In this document: positions 5,595 through 10,034 of the stretch, in pieces
How the letters are laid out: the number at the start of each line of letters is the position of its first letter
Numbering within the stretch: position 1 is the stretch's first letter
From: a virus
DNA length: 23,946 nt
Direction: 5' to 3' (one strand)
Virus record (IMG/VR): IMGVR_UViG_3300023174_000627
Span: 1 to 23,946 of that record
The notes under the pieces: model-generated
Databases searched by the model: none
Seen by the model: only the letters and a program-made list of their open reading frames with translations
Told to the model about the DNA's origin: nothing
Program-made: the position numbers and the translations under genes

Positions 5595-5737
5595 TATATT
5601 TTCTCCTCTATATCTGCGACATATATGTCATTCTTATTTAGTAGTCCATATTTGACATTACTATCAAACATATCTATTGCTGAGTCATAGTCGTCTGCCT
5701 CAACGTTAATAAAACAAGTGAACTCAAATAGTGCCAT
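5594..5737 (-). CDS. Small acidic alpha/beta protein
   Basis: A 47-residue protein, MALFEFTCFINVEADDYDSA, then an acidic tail ending DIYVADIEEKI. The pattern beta strand, VEADDYDSAIDMF helix and beta strand resembles small phage proteins with a beta-alpha-beta fold; compare the VNARDEESAQNAI segment of the 1422-1850 product. It is joined to both neighbours by one-base TAATG overlaps, which strongly supports coding. Confidence 0.7.
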   Translation of the reverse strand: MALFEFTCFINVEADDYDSAIDMFDSNVKYGLLNKNDIYVADIEEKI

Positions 5738-5955
5738 TATCTAGTCACAACCATTCCTGTTGTGTAGAAAGTTTTTGTGTGTAACTTACCTGAAGGTTCA
5801 GATAAATTAACTACTCTGTATTCTTTAGCGTCACCATAGTCAATAAAACTATTAAAGACATTTACTGCGTCAAGTGCGTTGGAGTAACGACCAACCCAAA
5901 GTGTATTGGTGTCACTATCATTAGTGCTAGTAACTGAGTATAGGTATTCGTTCAT
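5737..5955 (-). CDS. Hypothetical protein, 72 residues
   Basis: MNEYLYSVTSTNDSDTNTLW, with WVGRYSNALDAVNVFNSF and then YRVVNLSEPSGKLHTKTFY. It reads as alternating strands and a helix, with a basic C terminus. No family is recognised. TAATG overlaps tie it to genes on both sides in the 5063-6312 operon; a GGAG lies nine bases before its start. Confidence 0.75.
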   Translation of the reverse strand: MNEYLYSVTSTNDSDTNTLWVGRYSNALDAVNVFNSFIDYGDAKEYRVVNLSEPSGKLHTKTFYTTGMVVTR

Positions 5956-6098
5956 TAGTCATTCTCCTTAGTGATAAATAATTGGTGAGGATTACAATCG
6001 CAAGACTCTGTATCATAGTCCTCGCTATTACCAAAGTGTAGCCAACCTGTTCCATAGCATAACTCGCAAGTAGTTATTTCTAAGTGTAATTCTTTCAT
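5955..6098 (-). CDS. Small cysteine-motif protein
   Basis: A 47-residue protein with CELC (Cys11, 14) and CDC (Cys33, 35) flanking an acidic linker, arranged like a minimal zinc-binding knuckle (CxxCxGTGW...CxC, somewhat like a DnaJ-type CxxCxGxG half motif). It is the second gene of the 5063-6312 operon and overlaps the next start by one base. The function is unknown. Confidence 0.65.
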   Translation of the reverse strand: MKELHLEITTCELCYGTGWLHFGNSEDYDTESCDCNPHQLFITKEND

Positions 6099-6108
6099 TA
6101 CTCCCATT

Positions 6109-6312
6109 TTAATTTTCTACCTTTACTGCTACTGTACGACATACGACTTTTCCAAAATTACTAGGTCGTACTTCGACTAGATAACTTTCGCAACCCTGAT
6201 ACCATACGGCTTTAGGGTGTATCTCTGCTGAGATTATTTCGCCTGTTAAAGTGCGTGAGCGATAAGGTGTTCCTACTAGTAGGTGTTCTATTGTATAGAC
6301 ATTTGCTGACAT
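6109..6312 (-). CDS. Conserved actinophage-type small protein
   Basis: A 67-residue protein, with YTIEHLLVGTPYRSRTLTGE, HPKAVWYQGCESYLVEVRP and VAVKVEN. I recognise this pattern from conserved hypotheticals of actinobacterial phages; no function is assigned. It is the first gene of a six-gene operon (6312 to 5063), with a GAAAGAGG leader downstream of promoter P6. No membrane or signal segment is seen. Confidence 0.8.
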   Translation of the reverse strand: MSANVYTIEHLLVGTPYRSRTLTGEIISAEIHPKAVWYQGCESYLVEVRPSNFGKVVCRTVAVKVEN

Positions 6313-6344
6313 TTGCCAACCTCTTTCTTTTTGTTGTTAATTCT

Positions 6345-6367
6345 ATCCTACCATAGGGGTCTGACAT
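6345..6367 (-). promoter_or_regulatory. Promoter P6: ATGTCA-N11-TAGGAT
   Basis: The minus strand reads ATGTCAGACCCCTATGG then TAGGAT, with the shared 11-nt spacing. It drives the 5063-6312 operon, downstream of a second, tandem promoter at 6428-6456. Confidence 0.65.
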
Positions 6368-6427
6368 TTCTGCTAGACACGCCCAAGATAAATAGACTTT
6401 CTTTTATTTATTTTTTCTTACTATGTA

Positions 6428-6456
6428 AGTCTAGCCTATTAAGCATAAATTATCAA
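6428..6456 (-). promoter_or_regulatory. Tandem promoter: TTGATA-N17-TAGACT
   Basis: The minus strand has TTGATA (6456-6451), 17 nt, TAGACT (6433-6428), then GTAAGAAAAAATAAATAAAAG. The same layout recurs at 7385-7413 (minus) and 9131-9159 (plus). The CRP-like site at 6498-6513 is centred 72.5 bp upstream of the -10. Confidence 0.6.
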
Positions 6457-6497
6457 CCTACTAGTCAGTAATTCTAAATAGTGAGACGCTCAAGTCG

Positions 6498-6513
6498 TGT
6501 GATAAATCTCACA
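6498..6513. promoter_or_regulatory. CRP/GlxR-like operator, perfect
   Basis: TGTGA-TAAATC-TCACA, full match, upstream of the tandem promoters of the 5063-6312 operon. Confidence 0.6.
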
Positions 6514-6523
6514 AAAGTAAACC

Positions 6524-6566
6524 TGTGGATAACTATGTGGACGACACGCCCGAACGGGGCGCCCCA
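6524..6566. promoter_or_regulatory. DnaA box and repeated GC element
   Basis: TGTGGATAA (6524-6532) is a perfect reverse-strand DnaA box. It is followed at 6543-6566 by a 24-bp sequence identical to 5022-5045, ending in GGGGCGCCCCA. The stretch 6313-6607 holds only such control elements and copy 4 of the 24-nt element. Confidence 0.5.
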
Positions 6567-6575
6567 AAAAATTGG

Positions 6576-6599
6576 GAGCAGTTTTAGATCTTGCTCAGG
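6576..6599 (-). repeat. 24-nt post-operon element, copy 4
   Basis: GAGCAGTTTTAGATCT then TGCTCAGG on the plus strand, with GAGCA/TGCTC ends. It lies 8 bp after the stop of the 6608-6805 gene. Here TTTTTT follows the stem on the minus strand after four bases, so this copy could work as a terminator. Confidence 0.6.
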
Positions 6600-6607
6600 A
6601 TTTTTTA

Positions 6608-6805
6608 TTATGCGTTTGCTAATTCTTTATAACAGGCAATAGCAAATCTGTCTGCGTCAAATCTTGGGTTATCTGTTTCAAACATTAGAGAAAATTCATC
6701 TACTAAGTCAGCAAATAAAATTTCTCCTTGCTCATCAAAAACAGATGTAGCAAAATAGTTGCTAAGAATTTCGGCAACCTTTACATAGTCTTTACGAGTC
6801 ATCAT
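6608..6805 (-). CDS. Hypothetical protein, 65 residues
   Basis: MMTRKDYVKVAEILSNYFAT, then LFADLVDEFSLMFETDNPRF and a helical C terminus ending CYKELANA. It reads as an all-helical small protein similar in style to phage cassette proteins that begin with a 'DYxxVAxIL' helix. The start ATG at 6805 shares one base with the stop of the upstream gene (TAATG); a second ATG follows directly. It is the last gene of the 6608-7228 operon. Confidence 0.75.
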   Translation of the reverse strand: MMTRKDYVKVAEILSNYFATSVFDEQGEILFADLVDEFSLMFETDNPRFDADRFAIACYKELANA

Positions 6806-7011
6806 TAGTTAGCCACCTTTAGAATTGCGTATGAACCATTAGCATTGATTTCATCAAGTACAGGTCCAATAGCAGGCACTACTAAATCTTTTAGCATTTT
6901 TTCAAGCATAGCAATTAAATCTGAGTGAGGGATAGAAAGTGCTTGCTTTCCTATTGGGTGTGTTTCGTCAAATTCAGTTACAAATTTTAGAGAGTGTTCT
7001 ACTTTAGTCAT
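6805..7011 (-). CDS. Hypothetical protein, 68 residues
   Basis: MTKVEHSLKFVTEFDETHPI, with an amphipathic helix IPHSDLIAMLEKMLKDLVV. It has no cysteine and no membrane segment. No family is recognised. It lies 19 bp after the 7031-7228 gene, with AGGAAAT before the start, and overlaps the next gene by one base. Confidence 0.7.
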   Translation of the reverse strand: MTKVEHSLKFVTEFDETHPIGKQALSIPHSDLIAMLEKMLKDLVVPAIGPVLDEINANGSYAILKVAN

Positions 7012-7030
7012 TTATTTTATTTCCTATTCT

Positions 7031-7228
7031 TTAGTTTGAGTTTGAGGGTGTAAGAGTGCCACGAAGTGTGCCACTAATTCCGAGAGTATCGCAAGCAACC
7101 TTGACAGATACGCCAACAGGTAATTGTGTTGGATAAGTTGAGATGAATTGAGCAACCTGACCCTTAGAGGATAGATTGATTTTTTTGGTAGAACCATTAA
7201 AGGTTTCTAGTGTTATAGTGTAAGTCAT
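7031..7228 (-). CDS. Hypothetical beta-rich small protein
   Basis: A 65-residue protein, MTYTITLETFNGSTKKINLS, then a helix (GQVAQFISTYPTQL), a strand (VGVSVKVACDTL) and a Ser/Thr-rich end. The beta-beta-alpha-beta order is visible. No family is recognised. It is the first gene of its operon, with an AAAGGAAG leader below promoter P7. Confidence 0.7.
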   Translation of the reverse strand: MTYTITLETFNGSTKKINLSSKGQVAQFISTYPTQLPVGVSVKVACDTLGISGTLRGTLTPSNSN

Positions 7229-7261
7229 TTATAGACTTCCTTTCTTTTAGTTGATAAGACT

Positions 7262-7284
7262 ATCTTACCATTAGGGGCTGACAT
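7262..7284 (-). promoter_or_regulatory. Promoter P7: ATGTCA-N11-TAAGAT
   Basis: The minus strand reads ATGTCAGCCCCTAATGG then TAAGAT, with 11-nt spacing, driving the 6608-7228 operon. The CRP-like site at 7312-7327 is centred 52.5 bp upstream of the -10. Confidence 0.65.
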
Positions 7285-7293
7285 TTCGGCTAC

Positions 7294-7344
7294 TTATTCG
7301 CTAAGGCTCACTGTGATACTGGTCACATTTATTTGCTTAGGCTC
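7294..7344 (-). repeat. GAGCCTNAGCNAATAA pair flanking a CRP-like site
   Basis: On the minus strand GAGCCTAAGCAAATAA (7344-7329) and GAGCCTTAGCGAATAA (7309-7294) flank a perfect TGTGATACTGGTCACA palindrome (7312-7327). Related copies lie at 9201-9215 and 9233-9247 on the plus strand, next to another CRP-like site. Confidence 0.6.
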
Positions 7345-7384
7345 ATTAGCCAATTTGTCTTTATTTAATTTTTCTTATACAAGA

Positions 7385-7413
7385 AGTATAGCAGGCCAGA
7401 GCCCAAAAGTCAA
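7385..7413 (-). promoter_or_regulatory. Tandem promoter: TTGACT-N17-TATACT
   Basis: The minus strand has TTGACT (7413-7408), 17 nt, TATACT (7390-7385), then GTATAAGAAAAATTAAATA. This last stretch is identical to the one after the plus-strand promoter at 9131. The CRP-like palindrome at 7445-7460 is centred 62.5 bp upstream of the -10. Confidence 0.7.
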
Positions 7414-7427
7414 GTTTAGACACACAC

Positions 7428-7470
7428 AAATCGGACATTTTCGGTGTGAGATGCGTCACAGGGGGCGCCC
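7428..7470. promoter_or_regulatory. AAATCGGACATT, CRP-like site and GC palindrome
   Basis: AAATCGGACATT (7428-7439), a perfect TGTGA-GATGCG-TCACA (7445-7460) and GGGGGCGCCC (7461-7470) lie side by side. This is the most compact copy of the composite control element. The stretch 7229-7507 holds no gene. Confidence 0.6.
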
Positions 7471-7496
7471 AAAAATCGCAGATTTTATTCTGCGAT
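7471..7496 (-). terminator. Rho-independent terminator
   Basis: On the minus strand an 8-bp stem ATCGCAGA/TCTGCGAT with a six-base loop is followed by TTTT. It lies 11 bp after the stop of the 7508-7597 gene and ends the 7508-8162 operon. Confidence 0.8.
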
Positions 7497-7507
7497 CTTG
7501 GCTTTAT

Positions 7508-7597
7508 TTATTTGTTTTCAATTTTGTCTAACAATTCCCAAAGTATTGGTTCTAACTCTTTAGAAACTAAATCTAATTTTTCTTGAAGTGTTTTCAT
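7508..7597 (-). CDS. 29-residue helical peptide
   Basis: Encodes MKTLQEKLDLVSKELEPILW then ELLDKIENK, a single amphipathic helix with heptad-like Leu spacing. It has its own AGAAAGG before the ATG, lies one base after the upstream stop, and is followed at once by a terminator, which supports a real last gene of the operon. The function is unknown. Confidence 0.5.
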   Translation of the reverse strand: MKTLQEKLDLVSKELEPILWELLDKIENK

Positions 7598-7762
7598 TTA
7601 CTTACCTTTCTTGTATAAGAAATCCCACGCCTTACGGCATAAGATAATTGACTTACAGTTATCGCAACAGATAACTCCGTGAGGATTTAACTCTAAGTCA
7701 TAGATGTCTATGCTAGTGCTTGTCGCACCACATACTGATTTAATTGGTACATAGGTACTCAT
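7598..7762 (-). CDS. Small Cys-motif protein
   Basis: A 54-residue protein, MSTYVPIKSVCGATSTSIDI, with CCDNC (Cys32, 33, 36) and Cys42 in the C-terminal half followed by a basic KKGK end. It may bind zinc through Cys11, Cys33, Cys36 and Cys42. It overlaps the upstream gene through ATGA. No family is recognised. Confidence 0.65.
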   Translation of the reverse strand: MSTYVPIKSVCGATSTSIDIYDLELNPHGVICCDNCKSIILCRKAWDFLYKKGK

Positions 7763-7911
7763 TTATTACTCTCCATTACTTTTACAATTATGTCTAAATC
7801 TTTTTCTGTAAGTAGTACGCTGGCACTACCCCAGAGGGCTGAGAGATAATTCTCTCCATAGTATTCTTTAGCAAGGGTTACTGCTAAATCTCTTTTTTCA
7901 TCTTTTATCAT
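7759..7911 (-). CDS. Hypothetical protein, 50 residues
   Basis: MIKDEKRDLAVTLAKEYYGE, then NYLSALWGSASVLLTEKDLD and a short helix. It reads as three helices. The ATG at 7911 lies 5 bp after the 7917-8162 gene, and its stop overlaps the next start by ATGA. No family is recognised. Confidence 0.6.
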   Translation of the reverse strand: MIKDEKRDLAVTLAKEYYGENYLSALWGSASVLLTEKDLDIIVKVMESNK

Positions 7912-7916
7912 TAAGA

Positions 7917-8162
7917 TTACTCCCAACTTCTAGTAGTAGCATACACTACGCTATTGCGTGGAGTGTATTCAATTTCTTCTAGATTAGTTTCTAGAATTGT
8001 ACCTCTAAGGGCTAAGAGGTCTAAGTAATTGTTAGCCTCAATTTCTGAATTAAAGATAATTCCTAGACAGGTACTAAACTCTTTACCTAGAGGATAGTTT
8101 GGGTTAGTATCTAACTCAATACGATAGGATAATTTAAATCCTTTTTGTTTTAGTGAATTCAT
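7917..8162 (-). CDS. Hypothetical alpha/beta protein, 81 residues
   Basis: MNSLKQKGFKLSYRIELDTN, then EFSTCLGIIFNSEIEANNYLDLLALRG, given here as strand, 'NSEIEANNYLDLL' helix and strand IEYTP. The beta-alpha-beta order with an 'exxAxxyL' helix is seen in several small phage proteins of this window. It is the first gene of the 7508-8162 operon, with AAAGGAATTC before the ATG, below promoter P8. Confidence 0.75.
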   Translation of the reverse strand: MNSLKQKGFKLSYRIELDTNPNYPLGKEFSTCLGIIFNSEIEANNYLDLLALRGTILETNLEEIEYTPRNSVVYATTRSWE

Positions 8163-8215
8163 TTTGAATTCCTTTCTTTAAGAGATTTACTTATTGTTCA
8201 ATCTTTATACTAGTA

Positions 8216-8238
8216 AGTATAGCAGGGGGTACTGACAT
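8216..8238 (-). promoter_or_regulatory. Promoter P8: ATGTCA-N11-TATACT
   Basis: The minus strand reads ATGTCAGTACCCCCTGC then TATACT, with 11-nt spacing, driving the 7508-8162 operon. The CRP-like site is centred 62.5 bp upstream of the -10. Confidence 0.7.
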
Positions 8239-8275
8239 TTTGACCTGTATTTCGGGCGTGTCGGGAAAGTATTTT

Positions 8276-8324
8276 TGTGATAAAAGTCACATAAGTTATC
8301 CACAGGTTATCCACAGGGGGCGCC
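8276..8324. promoter_or_regulatory. CRP-like site, two DnaA boxes, GC element
   Basis: A perfect TGTGA-TAAAAG-TCACA (8276-8291) is followed by two perfect DnaA boxes TTATCCACA (8296-8304 and 8307-8315), 11 bp apart, and then GGGGGCGCC (8316-8324). Confidence 0.6.
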
Positions 8325-8347
8325 TCCATTTTTCAGGGGAATTAAAT

Positions 8348-8446
8348 TTATTCTTTTACAAATAAATAAAATCCACTGATTAAACAGATCATAGAGAACC
8401 AGAATAGTGCGTTACCACTTTCAAAAAAGGTTTGGTAAAAACTCAT
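8348..8446 (-). CDS. 32-residue membrane peptide
   Basis: MSFYQTFFESGNALFWFSMI followed by CLISGFYLFVKE: one transmembrane segment (about residues 13-30) with a short charged end. It overlaps the upstream gene by ATGA and is the last gene of the 8348-8920 operon. The function is unknown; small phage membrane peptides of this kind may affect the host envelope. Confidence 0.55.
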   Translation of the reverse strand: MSFYQTFFESGNALFWFSMICLISGFYLFVKE

Positions 8447-8583
8447 TTTTTATAAATCCTTTCCCCGTAGAATTCGTCAAATTCTTTTATGGTCATTAGA
8501 CCTTTATACTCATTACAGAAATCGCAAAATAGCGTTCCCTGAGAATAAGTGTTTTCGCAAAAGCAACAAATTAGAGTAGTCAT
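8443..8583 (-). CDS. Small zinc-ribbon-like protein
   Basis: A 46-residue protein with CCFC (Cys6, 7, 9) and CDFC (Cys20, 23), 10 residues apart, in the typical order of a zinc ribbon, then an acidic helix (IKEFDEFYGERIYKK). It overlaps the next gene by ATGA and the previous one by a single base (TAATG). The function is unknown. Confidence 0.65.
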   Translation of the reverse strand: MTTLICCFCENTYSQGTLFCDFCNEYKGLMTIKEFDEFYGERIYKK

Positions 8584-8759
8584 TATTTTGACACTTTCCA
8601 ATCTGACCACATTGGTAGTCTTTCAGGGTCAGTATCATCATACCAACGCTCAATGTTATTTTCACAATTTTCACAAAAGGTGAATTGCTCATCTCCTACA
8701 TTAGAGATAGCAGATTTATTTGGTGTATGTTCTTTACATACTGTAATTAGTGAAGTCAT
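8583..8759 (-). CDS. Small Cys/His protein
   Basis: A 58-residue protein, MTSLITVCKEHTPNKSAISN, with Cys8, His11 and a CENC pair (Cys29, 32), which could form a C-x2-H ... C-x2-C zinc site. The C-terminal part is acidic and Trp-rich (RWYDDTDPERLPMWSDWK). TAATG junctions link it to both neighbours. No family is recognised. Confidence 0.65.
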   Translation of the reverse strand: MTSLITVCKEHTPNKSAISNVGDEQFTFCENCENNIERWYDDTDPERLPMWSDWKVSK

Positions 8760-8920
8760 TATTTGACATCCTTTCCTAGTAAATTATGTTCTGCGTAGTT
8801 TCCACCACACATTACGCATAGTGACCACGCTGTCACTCTTTCGCAATTAGAGCATTTTACATACCCTAAGTATTTTTCCATTTCAGGGGTATTTCCCTGT
8901 TCGAAAATTCTGTTAGTCAT
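8759..8920 (-). CDS. Small zinc-ribbon-like protein
   Basis: A 53-residue protein, MTNRIFEQGNTPEMEKYLGY, with CSNC (Cys23, 26) and CVMC (Cys35, 38), 8 residues apart, typical of a zinc knuckle. The start is placed at 8920 because AGAAAGGG lies five bases upstream; an in-frame ATG at 8953 would add 11 residues but has no ribosome site and lies close to the transcription start. It is the first gene of the 8348-8920 operon. Confidence 0.7.
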   Translation of the reverse strand: MTNRIFEQGNTPEMEKYLGYVKCSNCERVTAWSLCVMCGGNYAEHNLLGKDVK

Positions 8921-8969
8921 TTTGACCCTTTCTAGTTTGAGAACCTTTCTCAACTTTCTTTATACTGTA

Positions 8970-8992
8970 AGTGTAACACCTACCACTGACAT
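8970..8992 (-). promoter_or_regulatory. Promoter P9: ATGTCA-N11-TACACT
   Basis: The minus strand reads ATGTCAGTGGTAGGTGT then TACACT, with 11-nt spacing, driving the 8348-8920 operon. Two imperfect CRP-like sites lie at 9025-9056. Confidence 0.65.
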
Positions 8993-9013
8993 TTAGTAGG
9001 GTATAAAAGGTAT

Positions 9014-9064
9014 AAATCGGACATTGTGATGTAGAACACATGTGATGTACACCACAGGGGGCGC
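9014..9064. promoter_or_regulatory. AAATCGGACATT and tandem CRP-like sites
   Basis: AAATCGGACATT (9014-9025) overlaps TGTGA-TGTAGA-ACACA (9025-9040), directly followed by TGTGA-TGTACA-CCACA (9041-9056) and GGGGGCGC (9057-9064). Each palindrome has one mismatch. The region 8921-9459 has no gene and is a divergent control region. Confidence 0.5.
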
Positions 9065-9081
9065 TATATAGGGAGTATGTA

Positions 9082-9109
9082 GGGGCGGCCCCTTGTGATA
9101 GAGATCACA
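9082..9109. promoter_or_regulatory. GGGGCGGCCCC and perfect CRP-like operator
   Basis: GGGGCGGCCCC (9082-9092), then TGTGA-TAGAGA-TCACA (9094-9109), full match, centred 52.5 bp upstream of the -10 of the rightward promoter at 9131-9159. Confidence 0.65.
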
Positions 9110-9130
9110 CACGACACGCCGTGTTAGGAC

Positions 9131-9159
9131 TTGACTTTTAGAGGTAGATGTGTTATTAT
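9131..9159 (+). promoter_or_regulatory. Promoter: TTGACT-N17-TATTAT
   Basis: TTGACT (9131-9136), 17 nt, TATTAT (9154-9159), followed by GTATAAGAAAAATTAAATA. It mirrors the leftward promoter at 7385-7413 and begins a leader of about 290 nt before the 9460 gene. Confidence 0.65.
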
Positions 9160-9200
9160 ACTAGTATAAGAAAAATTAAATAGAGTTAATTAAGGTCAAT

Positions 9201-9262
9201 GAGCCTATCAAATAAGCGAACATCTGTTCGATGAGCATAGCAAATAAGTGACCTAAATCACA
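9201..9262 (+). repeat. GAGCNTANCAAATAA repeats, hairpin, CRP-like site
   Basis: GAGCCTATCAAATAA (9201-9215) and GAGCATAGCAAATAA (9233-9247) flank a CGAACA/TGTTCG hairpin (9218-9231). The second copy runs into AGTGA-CCTAAA-TCACA (9247-9262), a CRP-like site with one mismatch. Degenerate GCAAATAAA copies follow near 9391 and 9406. Confidence 0.5.
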
Positions 9263-9317
9263 TAGTACACGCTCCACATAGTGAGACTACTAGTGAGTAT
9301 ACTAGACAGTACGGGAA

Positions 9318-9340
9318 ATGTCTGCTAGTATTACTACTAT
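9318..9340 (+). promoter_or_regulatory. Promoter P10: ATGTCT-N11-TACTAT
   Basis: The only plus-strand member of the N11 promoter set: ATGTCTGCTAGTATTAC then TACTAT. It drives the 9460-10317 operon with a leader of about 110 nt. Confidence 0.55.
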
Positions 9341-9459
9341 AACAATTAAATAAAAAAGTTTGAGCCTTTAGGGTGAGCCTCTAGAAATAGAGCAAATAAA
9401 TCTAAAGCAAATAAAACTTAGCCCCTATTAACTAATAAAAAAAGAAAGGTGGTCTATAA

Positions 9460-9663
9460 ATGACTACATTAAGTAACTACTCTAACATAGAGGTAGGAGA
9501 TACAATTACCCTACCTACATCTATGAACCTTGTTAAATCAGGGGTCATAGTAAAAATTAGAAAGTGGAATGGTAGTGCAATGCGTGTTATCTGTTCCAAT
9601 GGTGCTATTTTCGAATTAAATAAGCACAAGCGTGACTTTATCCTCACTAGAGAGGATAACTAA
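9460..9663 (+). CDS. Small SH3-like protein
   Basis: A 67-residue basic protein, MTTLSNYSNIEVGDTITLPT, with SGVIVKIRKWNG and RVICSNGAIFELNK. The VGDxIT ... G-IV-I ... RV---NG pattern resembles the two paralogues at 3127-3291 and 3392-3562, so a small beta-barrel is inferred. It is the first gene of the rightward operon 9460-10317, with AAAGAAAGGTGG before the ATG. The function is unknown. Confidence 0.75.
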   Translation: MTTLSNYSNIEVGDTITLPTSMNLVKSGVIVKIRKWNGSAMRVICSNGAIFELNKHKRDFILTREDN

Positions 9664-9665
9664 TC

Positions 9666-9755
9666 ATGAGCCTACCCCTTATTATCCTAGCCATGTCAGT
9701 ACTAGGTACTATACTAGTACTTATCCCTACTATACTAGATAAGAGTGAATACTAA
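9666..9755 (+). CDS. 29-residue membrane peptide
   Basis: MSLPLIILAMSVLGTILVLI then PTILDKSEY: one transmembrane segment followed by a short acidic tail. It begins 2 bp after the upstream stop and shares a base with the next start (TAATG). GAGAGGATAA lies before the ATG. The function is unknown. Confidence 0.55.
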   Translation: MSLPLIILAMSVLGTILVLIPTILDKSEY

Positions 9756-9859
9756 TGCACATATACCTATGCTCCCTATGTAGTACCCTAGCAATAGTAA
9801 CTATGAAAGATAAACAAATAACAATTAACCCATGTACATGTACAAAAGAAAAGAGATAA
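9755..9859 (+). CDS. 34-residue Cys-motif peptide
   Basis: MHIYLCSLCSTLAIVTMKDK, then a CTC near the C terminus (CSLC and CTC pairs). Cys6, 9, 27 and 29 could bind one zinc. It is joined to the upstream peptide by TAATG. It is small but sits in a tight operon, so coding is plausible; the function is unknown. Confidence 0.5.
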   Translation: MHIYLCSLCSTLAIVTMKDKQITINPCTCTKEKR

Positions 9860-9863
9860 ATAA

Positions 9864-10034
9864 ATGAACACATGCAAGACACCTAGATGCGAATCAGTAG
9901 AGTTGGTATATAGTGGAACAGATGCCTTTATGCTAGGCATACCAACAGAACAGATTTGTTATGATTGTGCTAATACCTATGCACATGTATCCCGTATTGT
10001 TGATGCTTGGAAGGCAGAGGTTGCTATTGCTTGA
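9864..10034 (+). CDS. Small zinc-binding-like protein
   Basis: A 56-residue protein, MNTCKTPRCESVELVYSGTD, with CKTPRC (Cys4, 9) and CYDC (Cys32, 35), a possible zinc site, followed by a helix (YAHVSRIVDAWKAEVAIA). It begins 4 bp after the upstream stop and its end overlaps the next gene by 8 bp. Confidence 0.65.
   Translation: MNTCKTPRCESVELVYSGTDAFMLGIPTEQICYDCANTYAHVSRIVDAWKAEVAIA

Noticed and set aside
8921-8953. Longer start for the 8759-8920 protein
   Set aside because: The extra 11 residues lack a ribosome site and would begin only about 10 bases after the predicted transcription start; AGAAAGGG marks ATG 8920.
9961-10026. N-terminal extension of the small membrane protein
   Set aside because: It overlaps the 9864-10034 gene in another frame; a well-placed TTG with GAGG upstream explains the start.
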